DNA of 64,000 nt from Gymnorhina tibicen (Eukaryota; Chordata; Aves; Passeriformes; Artamidae), in contig VXAZ01018984.1 in assembly GCA_013399875.1 (NCBI GenBank), forward strand, positions 6,678,264 to 6,742,263, in the 5' to 3' direction. The notes under the pieces are model-generated. The model made no database searches. It was given only the letters and a program-made list of their open reading frames with translations, and was not told the origin of the DNA. Below are positions 49,010 to 60,347 of the stretch, piece by piece. The first letter of the stretch is position 1, and every line of letters starts with the position of its first letter. The position numbers and the translations under genes were made by a program.

Positions 49010-49640
49010 AGTGATAGTGCCCTGGGCAGGATAACGAGCCTTGATGGTCCTAAACAACCTCACCTGTAGCCTCCACCCACGCCCCTGGGCCGGGACTCCA
49101 CTTAAGCCCAGGCTTGAGCTTGTATTACTCTCCTGATGAGGGTGCTTGTCTCTAGCAGTCCTCTTGGATCTGGCTCCTTACGTGGTCCCTGCTGGGCTGC
49201 TTGTTGACCTGTTCCTGCCACCTCACTGCTGCCCGCAGGTTCCTGGTGCTGCGGTAGCTCTGCTGCTGGTGAGGTCAGTGCCTGGCTTGTGTGGTTGGCC
49301 CTCCCCTTTTGACAGGGAGAAATCCCACTCATGCTGCTCCCTGATGCTCAGCGAGGAAGCCCCCCGGAAGAGCTGCTTTCCTGGCAGTGCTTCCGAGGGC
49401 ACCAAGTGCCCTGCTGTGTCTGGCTCTCACTGAGCTTCTCCTTGGCGAGAGAAGATGCCTGTCCTCCCTTGCTGCTGCAGAAGTGTGCTGGAAGAGATGC
49501 AGCTCTTGCTTTCTGTGCTGCTGGTGTTTAACTGAAATATTATTACTTAGCTACTACTCAAATATTATTGCTTAGTTACTACTGCCAGTTTCTGTGATAC
49601 ATGAGACTGGGAAGGGCCCGCGTGCCCCACCCGGAGGGGT
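49010..49640. other. GC-rich segment of unknown origin in MMRN1 intron 1, possible diverged transposon or LTR
   Basis: Roughly 600 bases stand out by higher GC and Leu/Pro/Cys-rich frames on both strands, with sharp edges to AT-rich intron. The segment ccgggactccacttaagccc followed by aggcttgagcttg looks like a promoter-to-R junction of an LTR. I could not find paired TG/CA ends or a target duplication. A 25-26-bp near-perfect tandem duplication (aaatattattacttagctac and its copy, 49535-49584) lies inside. The frames at 49146-49575 are not credible genes. Confidence 0.35.
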
Positions 49641-52531
49641 GGGTAACTTCATTATTCCTCTGCAAAACTTTGAATGACTTATATTTCCTCTTGTTTTTGC
49701 CAATTTTATGTGTCTCAAACTTGCATGTAGTTACTCCTGACTTCCCCAGAGAAGTGAGCAGAGTACCTAATCTTTATGCTCATGCTTGATAGCTGCATTT
49801 AACTTTTAGCAAATATTTATTCGTGGAGTCTCTAATTAATACACACAGATAAAAGGCAGTAACTAAAGGAGTGAGAACATAAAGGAAGCATCAAAAAAAG
49901 CACAGCCTTTTTATACCTAATTAAGAAGAAATACTGTCTTAATGAAAACTCTCCAGGAAGTGGAGAGTGAGTGAGCAAAACCAGATCAAAGGCACTCGAT
50001 AAAAGCCCATTTTATATGAAGCACATTATTCCTCAAATAAACAATGTGTGTTGTGAAAGGGAGCACAGCAATAGTGGCAGTAGAGATATTGTGGGGTTCA
50101 ATCTGTTAGTTTTAGCATCTTTCTAGCTTATCCGGCTTTCTTCTCAGGAATCATTTTCCAAGTACAGCGTTACTGAGCTTGATGTGCATACACTGGTAGG
50201 ATCTCAGTAGACAAAAGCAATCTCTTAGGGATAGATGCTGATACTATTTTGTGTTTTGTGCTGCTGTTCATGTTTGAAGCAGTGTAAATCTGTATTAATG
50301 CCACTTAAGTAAATGGAACTAATCTGGTCTTAATTGTATTTTGATTTCCACTGTAAAGACCCCATAGCAAGATACTGGTTTCCGGCCTAAATATATATTC
50401 CCTTACTGAATCATGCAACATGAACAGAACTACTACAACTGGAAGAAAATGTTAGCAGCCAAACGCAACACAGAAAGATGAACTTTAAGTTCTCATCTGC
50501 GAATATTTTTTGGAAGTACTTGCAGCTCCACCAGTCCTACAACTGAAACAGTAACTAGTCACTAACTTGCCAAGTCAAAAATTAAATATGTTTCAGCATG
50601 GACAAGGCAATAACATATGATCCTGAGAAAGGCTGCACTAAGTTAAAGATGAAAGAAAAAAATCAGTATTAGGCCAAATAAATATTTGTTCCACCAGCGG
50701 AAAAGCACTAATACTTTCTTCAGGATGCCTTCCAGTCTGCAGCTGGGAGACTTCCTGAGACAGAGGTTATAGTTACAATGATTTTTTTTAAAAAACAAGT
50801 TGATAATACCCTAATGGCATGGTTTTTCATGAAATAGTTTTACTGCTTTTTAAATCTGTTTTGGCTTCCAAATTTGACACAGTCTATGGCTATGGAAATT
50901 CTGCCCTGACCCTTTGGTTTTAAACCTGTTTTGTTTTGATGCCCATTTATCATAACAAGGCTAGCTGAATGATGAATGTCATGACTTCCTATCCCTCCTT
51001 CTTTTCTTCTATTCATATCTTAGGGTTTTTTCACCTTTCTTTAGGGTGTAGAACCAAACCTGAATTCTCTGTTCAAACTAGCTATAAACTCATACAGCAA
51101 CAAAGAGTTGATGTACTGGAACAGTGGTGATTCCTGTTTGTTGTTTAGTCCTTCCCTAATAATGTCAAGTATTTGATTACCTAGCTTAGTTAATGCAAAA
51201 CAATAAATTAGCCTATTCAGAGAGCCATTAACAATGAGTCCAAGATTATTTTTCCCCGATGAAATCTACTGTATGTAGTGATACTATCTCTATAAGCCTG
51301 TCTTTGTGGCCGATTCTGCATTACAAGACCCTTTCTGACACCTACTTAGTTAGAAATTCAGTATAATGAGATTTCTGCATTTCTTCAAGTTCAGCTTTGT
51401 TTACTACATGAAATGATTTGGTATAATTCTGTATAACCCTGCCATCCCCCTATTTACTTACTTCCCCCTTAGTTAATGAATGTAGTGCCTATTACAGACT
51501 AATGTGGGATTGTGTTGATAAACTGCTTTTTGAGAAAGCGAACCAGTCTTTCATCTTTCTGATTCAATGTCTTATTTACCTATAACAGGATCTATTTTCT
51601 TACAATATGATAGATTGCTTCCCCCCCCAATATCTATTGGTGAGTGACCTTGCGAAAAGCCTCTCAAAATCACACTTTTATCTACCTGCTTCTGATCCAA
51701 GGAGTACCAATAGATCTCTGTGGTGTAATTTCCCTGTACAAATCTGTCAAGAGCCATTATTCAGATTATAATTTTGATTTAATTCTATTCTCTACTGTAG
51801 CTTCTACTGTAGCCAAGTTCCAAAATCTGATTTACCAGTTTGTATTTGCTTGCAACCTCCTTAGAAACCTTTAAAAAAAACCCATCAAACCTGCTCTTGC
51901 ACTCACCAGCTCCATCCCCCTGTGCTGCAGTGATCTAGTGTTTGATCATTTTGTATGTGACTGCCTTCTCTGGATGGGCATCCAGAGGCACAGGCAAGTG
52001 TGGAGCCAAGCCATGTGTTTGCTGTGTGCAGCTTTGACCTCACAGTGTGCTGGAAAACAAAGTCTACCTGTACTCACAGTATTGCTGGGGAAAGCAAGAA
52101 ACACTAGAAATGGCTGTCCATAAAGTGAAAGCTGTGGATGATTAAAAACCTTACTAAACAATCCTTTGAATTCTGGATAAGCAGTTGCTGTAGTCTGAAA
52201 TGTAGGTGTATTTTAAGACCTGTCATTACCGAAGTCTAGAAGAGCTTCTTTGTACTTGGATCTCCACAGACATTTACAAATTAAAATTTAGATTTGCAAT
52301 ATGAATGTATGTAGAGATGGAGAAATGATTATCTGTTTTCTTTGCTGAAGCACAAAGAATTAGTAATTGCACAAGAATACATTGGCAGTTGGAGAAAAAC
52401 AAACTTAATTTTTGTAACTTACTCCTATCTGTAAATATGGGTTCAACTTTCACAATTAAGTATAATATATCATCATATGGTGGAAAATGTTATTTGTACT
52501 TTTAATCGTATTTACTTTCTCTATCTTACAG

Positions 52532-52651
52532 AAACTGGTGTGCTTATGTCCATACCAGACTTGTACCTACAGTTGTGGTGGACAACCTGGAAACCTTCTC
52601 ATCAGGCAGAGCAAAGCCTTGCACTTGGCAAATTGGATCCTGTGCTCAGAG
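52532..52651 (+). CDS. MMRN1: Multimerin 1, exon 2 (first half of the EMI domain)
   Basis: This 120-bp exon is bounded by CTTACAG and AGAG|GTATGG. It completes Lys176 and encodes NWCAYVHTRLVPTVVVDN and on to GSCAQ, residues 177-215, ending in phase 2. NWCAYV opens the EMI domain, a small cysteine-rich fold of the EMILIN/multimerin family used for self-assembly. Cys179, Cys206 and Cys213 are visible. The split of the EMI domain over two exons matches MMRN1. Frame continuity with exon 1 (AA+A) and exon 3 (AG+G) is exact. No stop or frameshift is present. Confidence 0.96.
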
Positions 52652-54886
52652 GTATGGAGAACTGAGAAGAAAGAGGACTTGCAAGTACTTTAATCACCAC
52701 CAAATGCACAATTAATGTGAATATAACTTGAAAAATTAAAAGGGAAACAGGAGAGAGAAGTTTAGCATGTCTCCAGGTCTCATCTTCACATGACGCTATA
52801 GCATGCATAAAAGCTCATGGCCTGTTCCTATAACAAGTGTGAGTGCTTGTGACTGAGCATGCCCTCGCTCTGGCACCCTCCAATCAGTTCAAAGTCTTTG
52901 AGTCAAAGAGAGATGCACAGGTACAAAGCTTTAAAGCACATGCATGGAAGAAACTCCTTTCTGTGCAGTTTTCCAAGCCCGTGCTCTGTTGGAGAAAAAG
53001 GCTTCCCCTGAGAGGCATAAATATTTTTGTTATCTCTCTGCTGAGCTGGCACAGCTCTGGTCAGGCAGTGAACCTAGACAATTAATTGGCCTGGATGGAA
53101 CTTGTAAATAATACCCCTGGTTAATGTATTCAGATTGTCCTTTGTGGTTTGGGTGCCTCATTGTATTCTCCAAATGTTAGATTTCAGTTGTAAGTGAAAT
53201 TGGATTTTAGTGCATGAATTTGGAAAATGGCAAACTGAAACAGCACCAGCAAAATGGAGATTGTAATGTATTTTTCCCTTGACAAATTTCAAAAGCCTCT
53301 TAGAAGTCAGTTTGACTATTCCGAGACTTGTCCTCTAGATGGTATGGCAGGACACGCTTAAAGCTTTGAGTTGAAACTGGAAATAGAGCTTCCTTAGCAT
53401 TTGGTGACTCTGAAATGCAGTCAACTTCATGGCAAAACTGTGGACTTGATCCTGTGGTTGAAATGTTGCCAGTTTTGTTATTTTGTTTTGTCTTTTTCCT
53501 AATTTCAATCACATTAGGTCCTTGTGCTCCTCCTGGAAATCAGGCTCTATTATATAAATATCTGAGACTCATTTACATGGAATTTTTTTTACGTGAATTA
53601 TATTTGAAATAGCTATTCCTGATTAACTCCTTTCATGGACACTTCATTTTTGTGAGTGGTTTTAGGAATGGATTATGCTAATGCAGAATAAGGTGGTTTT
53701 ATCATAAGACCATCCATACAGCAAAATAACGGAGAACTCTCTTGAATTCAGATCACCTTAATCTTTATTGAGTTCTTGCTGCTGAAAAAGCCATTTCTTA
53801 GAGCCAAAGCTGGTTGGGGACAAATGCAAAGCTCCTGCCAGCTGCTATAAGAATTTTATTATATATAATATTACATCCCTTGCAAAGGGGTGACAAGATT
53901 AATCAGAGTGTAAAATGTGGTGCCATTTTTTAATGCATTGGGAGGATATTTTTTGCTCTGATATTCTTTGGCTATTTTTTTAAGCCTTTAAATTTGTCTC
54001 TTTTTCTGCAATGATTTATGCGGGGATTGTGTGTACAAAACAATTCAGTAACTGTTTTATCATCATATTTTCTGAGATTTTAGGTCTTCTTCATGTTAGT
54101 GTTAACAACTAGCAGTACTGTGTGATATTATTTTATTTTGAACTTTGTATTGAACATCTTAAAAGAGCAAGGAGACTTTATTCTGTATGCCCTACTGCAT
54201 CATGTTCATTCTGAACTGACTTCTCTGTGAAGTTAAGAAACCCAGGAGAAGTGATGGGGTAGCCAGGGCATGCAGAATGTGTTGGAACGCAGAAATGCAA
54301 TTGCTGCTGCCTCTGCAGTTGCATACTGTAACAGTAATAACTGAGGCCTCACAATTACATAGCCATGCCCTCCTTTCCCTGAAGTCCAGAGTGGAATTTT
54401 TCACACTTTATTGGATTAATGTTTGTATAATCTTGTTTAAACTAATCAGAAGGGAAGGCTTCCAGTGTGCACTAAATGTGTGCTGATGTGGCATAAATTT
54501 ATTGTGAGTGCATTTTTCCACCAATTTCAAAGAAAAGTGGTATATGACAGTAGTATTTTTGGCTCGCTTTGTTCAGTTCAGTGTAGTTATTAATTGTAAT
54601 GTCTTCCATAAAAGTTTGCAGTATTTGACTCCTGAATAAGATATTCTAGGAAGAAATTTAAATAGACATCAGGTTTCTTTAAAATTCGTGCATCTAATCT
54701 GAAGGTTACAACATTAAAGCTGTGATTGCTAATGAAACACCAAACCCTGGTTTGAATTCACTTTGAATTTCAAGCAGTAATGAAAGGATAGATATGACAA
54801 GTGAGATAATGTGCTGTAGTTATGCAGGTATCTTGTAGCTCCTCTTTGTTTACCTAAAATAGGTTTAAATTGTTCTCATTTCACAG
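52652..54886 (+). other. MMRN1: MMRN1 intron 2
   Basis: A 2.2-kb AT-rich intron with GTATGG donor and TTTCACAG acceptor. No repeat or gene seen. Confidence 0.9.
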
Positions 54887-54993
54887 GTCCCAGACAACAA
54901 CACACCAGGCCTACAGAATCAAACATAAAATAGTGACCTCGCTGGAGTGGAAGTGCTGTCCTGGGTACAGTGGGCAAAACTGCCCACCCAAAG
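54887..54993 (+). CDS. MMRN1: Multimerin 1, exon 3 (second half of the EMI domain)
   Basis: This 107-bp exon lies between TTTCACAG and CAAAG|GTGAGT. It encodes residues 216-251, containing YRIKHKIVTSLEWKCCPGYS and then GQNCPPK. The CCPGY(S)G motif is the signature end of EMI domains, with Cys239, Cys240 and Cys248 visible. With exon 2 this gives six domain cysteines. The phase moves from 2 to 1, consistent with both neighbours. Below the gene-finder length limit, it was identified by family motif and splice sites. Confidence 0.96.
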
Positions 54994-57900
54994 GTGAGTA
55001 GAGCTGTAAGGGTCTGAAACTATTCACTGAAATAAAACAGTGCAGTTGATCTGCGAGCAAATGGCTCTGTTGAAAACCAATACAGTCCTTTATGTTAATT
55101 TAAAACCAGGAAAAATGCACAGTAAACGTAAATGCTTTGGGATGTTGACTCTTCCCTGCACGCGAATTTCCAGAGCAGCTAAGCAGAATGCCCTTTCCCC
55201 TCTTCCACTCTAAATAAAGCTCATAAAATCTCCAGCCTTATTTCATTTTGCTAAAATATGGAGTTTGCATGCAGTGTCTCTACTTTTGACCTTTTAGTTA
55301 TTGAGTATTGCAGTGCTGAGGATATTAAATCCAGGTCCTCTATTGAATACTTGCTGTAATATTCCTCTACAGCACTGTTATTCTTCTGCCTTTCAGTTCC
55401 AGGCTCTAAGAATATATTTTGTTTGTGATAAAATAATGTATCAACTATTTTTAATTCTCTGAATTTTGTAGGTCTTCTGTTGTTCATTTCGACAGGGACT
55501 GAATTTTTCTAGGTATTACGCATGATCCCTGGGTAATTGTGCCCTTTTTGACAGAATAGCCTTTTACCTCTGCCCTGGTGATCAAATATGTGGAATCATA
55601 TTGTAGTTTTACATCTGTATAATAGCTATTTCTTTGCTGCTGGCCTTAAGTAAGCAGTCCTTGAAAAATTAGATACGGCATCAGCATACATGTTTGAAAT
55701 GAATGAATATTGCAAGAAAGGCTATTAGATGTGATAGGGAATTCAATCAGCAGTGGTAAAGTAAAGGGCTGTGATTAAAAATTAATGTAGAGGAATGAAG
55801 AGAAATCACTGTTGTTCACATCCAGGAGGAAAATTTCAGTGCTGAAGAGCCAGAATTTTGGCAGGCTCAAAATTCTTCTCTGCACAGCAGAGTGTAGAGT
55901 CAGTTATTAACACAGGACATGGTCAGTCACTAAGGCTGTCCAGTGAGCATGGATCAAGTGTTTTAAATGTTTCCTTTTAGAAAAAAGCAAACATTAGTGA
56001 AAACAGATTAAAGAAAAATGCAAAGGGTAACACTGAAGGAGGAGGTCACAGTTGACAAAATTGAAATGACATCAAAATAACAGGGAAATACTGACCAGGA
56101 AGAAAAGCTGTATAACTCAATTTGTAATGGCATCTGTGTAAAAAGTAAGAACAAAGGAAAGTGCTGTGAAGTGTTACAGGAGTGGGTGTTACATCCCCTG
56201 GGTTTTATTTTCAAACCTCTTCTGGCTTGCTGAATAACTTGGGGAAGCCACTTATAATCTGCATAACCAAGTTTACCCATCTAGAAAATTGAGATGACAC
56301 TTATCTCACAGGGGCACTGGGATATTTAATTAATTAATGCTTGTAGAACTGCTTAAAGAGATTGGGATGAAAGGTGTTATGTCAGAGAAGCTTTTCTTCC
56401 CTGCTTCTGGAATCCTGCCTCCCATGAGGAGCAGACCACCAGCATGAGCCCTGCCTGTATTATTCAATTCCCATGAAGGGGCGTCGGATAATGAACTTGA
56501 ACAGTTGGGATCCCAACAGCCTTGTTCTCCTGTGCTCTACAACAGCAGGGGAGAGATGCTGAAAGTGCTGAGTGGGGCTCTCCTGAGTCACTGAGCCTCC
56601 CACTTGGCCTCTCTGTTGTTCAACAACAGAACTGTTACTGAAGGATTTCTGTGCCAAGGTTTCTGTGGGGTGTTCTGACAATCCTTCAGATGCTGGAAAG
56701 GCACTGTTAGTGTGATGTGGGTTGCTGGCAGAAAATGCTAATTTAAAATGCCTTCTGGTTTAACTTCTCTCTCAGACAGAGTGAAGTCATATGTAACTAT
56801 TTCAATCTGGTAGTCTAGGCAGGAGGAAACACCACCACCTGATAGTTATTATTACACATCTGAAAGTCTTGTTTGGTAGCCCTGTTGTAATCAACTGCTT
56901 GATTACACATGCTTCCCAAGGTAGTGGAGTAGTGACAGAGGTGGAAGTGATGTGTTCAGATCACTGTTTCTAACCTTACCTCCCTTGTGGCAACACATGA
57001 CCAAACTGGCTAAGACATGGATCCTATTCCAGCATGGACAATGCGATTTTATAAGAAAATTTTTAAGAATGAAAAAAGGTAGACATAATTTCTTACAAGT
57101 CTAACGAGACAGCTCAATATGGACAATTCAACAATTAAAGCATCATCATTTTGACCTGGGAATAACAAATGCTCAACTGGGAGCAAAACCACTAAAACAA
57201 AAGCATTTTCAAATTCTGAGTTGCAGACTTCATGACATGTCACTTTTACTAAACACAGCTTTATTTTAACTTTGTGTACGTAGTAATGAAATCGCAGTTC
57301 CCTCATGCACATACAGCCCCTGAACACCAAATTATATGGTTTAGAGCCAGCAGCCGTCTCTGCCACAGCACACAATTCCCTGGCGTGGCAGTGATGTCCT
57401 TTCTCCAGCAGATGGCTGTGCAACGTCCCATCCTCCGCGTGGGGTGAGCCGCACTCACAAAAGGTGGCAATTCGCCTTGAAACACGCGGAATGGGAGGAA
57501 ACTACCTAACCCCCCCTCCGGGAAACCCCTTCAGCCACTCCTGCTTCATCAAAGATATGTTGAGTGAAAAAGACCCAATCTCCATTTTTTAAATATTCCC
57601 TGAAATGATTTTGAGTGCTGTGTTTAAAAATACATGGGACAATAAATTATGCATCTAGGCCAATATATTGGATGATAGACACCCAATGTTAAATTTCTAT
57701 GTGCATTACCTGTTTTTTCTGATGCAACTGGAAGAACTTATTGGTCAGGATTTTGTATCGCTGCTTTTTTTGTTTGTTTTGTGTTGCTTTGTTATTGTGA
57801 ATGGCACCTTTAGGGTGGGGTCTAGCTGTCTAATTTAAATTTCATATTTTTTTTTTTTAGTTTGAACTGAGCATGGCATATCTAATTTTTAAAAGGTCTC

Positions 57901-58250
57901 AAATGTGAGTCATTTGATGGCTATTTCTACCCTAAAGAGTACGTGTATTAGCTTTTCGGTCTGGTGCTCCCATCACACCTGCTGTTACCCAGCATCTAGG
58001 ATGGGAAATCTCAGCTGTGGGAATAAGGGGCACATAGATGTAATCACCATATGATGTCTTGGAGTGATTCCTTTGGAAAAAGCCTGAGCCATGCCGGAAG
58101 AATGATGTAGGAGAAGCTATATTACCAGTGACTCCTCTGAATTTGTTCCACAAATGAAAAGCCTGAATTACTAATGGTATTTGCAAAGTACCTTTCCTAC
58201 ACTGCGATGAAATTTAATAAGTGTACAATATGTGAGTGTCTGTGGGTGAG

Positions 58251-58270
58251 GTGTGTGTGTGTGTGTGCGT
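58251..58270. repeat. (TG)n microsatellite
   Basis: About ten TG units with one C interruption lie in MMRN1 intron 3. Confidence 0.9.
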
Positions 58271-59747
58271 GCATCGCTGGCTCCAGTCCTTGCTGCTGTC
58301 AGAGGCAGTGCAGTTCCCTTTGGCCTTGCTCCACGGGTGGTTTGCTCTGCCAGAGATGCTATGTCCTGGGTCTTACAGCCATTACGTTACCTGAACAGCT
58401 TTAGAGCACTAGTAGAACAAGCACACAGGGATAAATATATATCCTGAAAACTTTAAAAGTGAATAAAACTGTGAGGGTTTGGGTATTCCGGATTGTGGAG
58501 CTGTGAGTGGGGCAATTGATTTATTAGGGAAGATGAAAGATAAGGTGGATAGTATATATATAAAAAAAAAAGTGGTGTCTGTAGCACCAACAGTGTCAGG
58601 GAATGCATTTAGAGCAACAGAAAGACCAGCAAATGAAAGAATAAAAGGACATCGATCAGCTGGTCACTATCCTAGGCAAGGAACCGACTCCCTTGTCATA
58701 GATCGTATCATCACATCGCCACCTGATAAATCCTGTCTAATGAGATGGGCTGAATGCAAGAATTTCGCTTCTGTCAGTAACCACGACACAGAAAGATAAC
58801 AGAAGCTGTCGAAATTATAACTATTTGAGGATTTTGTATTCCTTATCAGACAATTTCAATAGATTCTATCAAACTGTTGGTCCATGTGTTAATTCCCTCT
58901 GAGTTCCTATCCTAATTTTTACAACACCCTTAATTTACAATGTAAAACACTTTATATCCTTCTAATTGCAGTCTATTTATCTTCAAATGGACTATGTGAA
59001 ACATGAAATTTCTTGATTCAGCATTTTAATCGGTTTCCCTGGAAACTTGCATTATGGCTAAACTAGATTTTAATATTTGAACTCTAAAATAATGTCACTA
59101 TACCCAAGTTATTCTGCTTGTACTGTACTAAAGACTGGAAATCACGTTAGTGCCACATGAGTGGCATTCCTTAGATATGCTCCTCCTGGAGCATTGACTT
59201 AAAAATATTTCATGAACTGAGCAAGTATATAAAAATTGGTATGAATTTACACTAGCAAATTTATTACCTGATTTATACATATTTTGTTTTTTAAAAAAAT
59301 AATGAAATGAAAACAACACCATTGAACCTAGAGAACGTATGTCAGGAATATGGAAATCTCAGTTCAGTTCTCAGCTATCTGATCAGTTCATTACTTTTTG
59401 TGAGTGAAGGCACTTAACTTTCTGGACCTCAGTTTCCCCAGCTGGGATACTGAATTAATAATAATGTTAGTCCAGCTATTTGCAAATTGCTTTCAGATCT
59501 TTTGGGCTGAAATGTAAAATAAGAACAGATAATCCCATCTGCCATCACCAGAGAAAGTATTTACAAAATTGCCACCTTTGTGACATTATTTATGTGTATA
59601 CCAGTCATAAATTTCAGATTATATTTGTTGGAACTTAGAATTTGATTATGTTTTGAAATTGTTTTTATTTTTTAGGTGCTGCAAAAATGTAATATCACCA
59701 TTGACTTTAGCAGTAAGATTTCCATGGTTGAAGATCTGTGTAATCTG

Positions 59748-59850
59748 TAAAAAAAACCAGCAACAAAAATAAAAAGAACAAACAAAAAAACCCAAAATGA
59801 AAACAAATAAAACCACCAAATAAAACCAACCCCAAGAAACCAACCCAAAA
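59748..59850. repeat. A/C-biased low-complexity tract
   Basis: About 100 bases are made almost only of A and C on the plus strand (aaaaccaacc-type units), a strong strand asymmetry within the MMRN1 intron. Confidence 0.8.
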
Positions 59851-60248
59851 ATCAGTTTCAAACAATTTTGCAGCCATTTAAAAACTGTAATTAATTTTAC
59901 AGCTGGCAATCTCTGTATTGCCTTTGTACTGCTGTTTTATATGGTTCTAAAATACTCATCTAGAACTTTTAGCCCTGGGCATTTAAAAATTCTGTTCATT
60001 ATAAAGCAAATTTTGGCATTTTAATATTGACACCAGCCCCTGCCAGTCTCAAGAAGTCTTTTATAAAGTCAGTCAACGTCTTGAGCAGCGTGGTCCCACA
60101 CTGCACGAAGTGGTTAAGAGTCATTGCAGATGAGTAGGCTTTGGTAAAGCTGGTACAGAACAGAGAAAAAATTGTTGCGGAATCATCCCTATTGTCATGT
60201 TCTGCGGTTCACTCACATCCTTTCCTTTCCTTTTTCTCCCTTCTGTAG

Positions 60249-60347
60249 CTCAAGAGCAGCAATCAGTTACACACAGCACCCAGGCTGAAAGCAGCAGAAC
60301 TGTGAGTGAGAGGACACCAGGAGCTCTGCAGGACCCCAGTGGGCCAG
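60249..60347 (+). CDS. MMRN1: Multimerin 1, exon 4 (linker after the EMI domain)
   Basis: This 99-bp exon lies between TTCTGTAG and CCAG|GTCAGT. It completes Ala252 and encodes QEQQSVTHSTQAESSRTVSE and on to PSGP, residues 253-284, ending in phase 1. The opening AQEQQS and TQAES match the segment that follows the EMI domain in MMRN1, before the long coiled-coil region. The acidic, Gln/Ser-rich composition fits a flexible linker. No later MMRN1 exon was recognised up to position 64000, so the coiled-coil, EGF-like and C1q regions must lie to the right. Confidence 0.92.

Larger units (their letters stand above)
39534..52531 (+). other. MMRN1: MMRN1 intron 1
   Basis: A 13-kb intron with a GTAAGT donor and a CTATCTTACAG acceptor. 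It is mostly AT-rich. It contains a CpG-dense block (46660-47160), a trinucleotide microsatellite (48102-48137) and a second GC-rich segment (49010-49640). A T16 run lies near 48871-48886 and a T run followed by CAG at about 41407-41425. The long frames at 44419-44919 and 46499-46816 are discussed under findings and rejections. Confidence 0.85.
54994..60248 (+). other. MMRN1: MMRN1 intron 3
   Basis: A 5.3-kb intron with GTGAGT donor and TTCTGTAG acceptor. It contains a (TG)n run (58251-58270) and an A/C-only low-complexity patch (59748-59850). A 106-codon plus frame at 58479-58799 matches no family I know. Confidence 0.88.

Noticed and set aside
58479..58799. 106-codon plus frame in MMRN1 intron 3
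   Set aside because: It has no recognised domain and no splice boundary in a phase compatible with MMRN1 exons. Probably chance.
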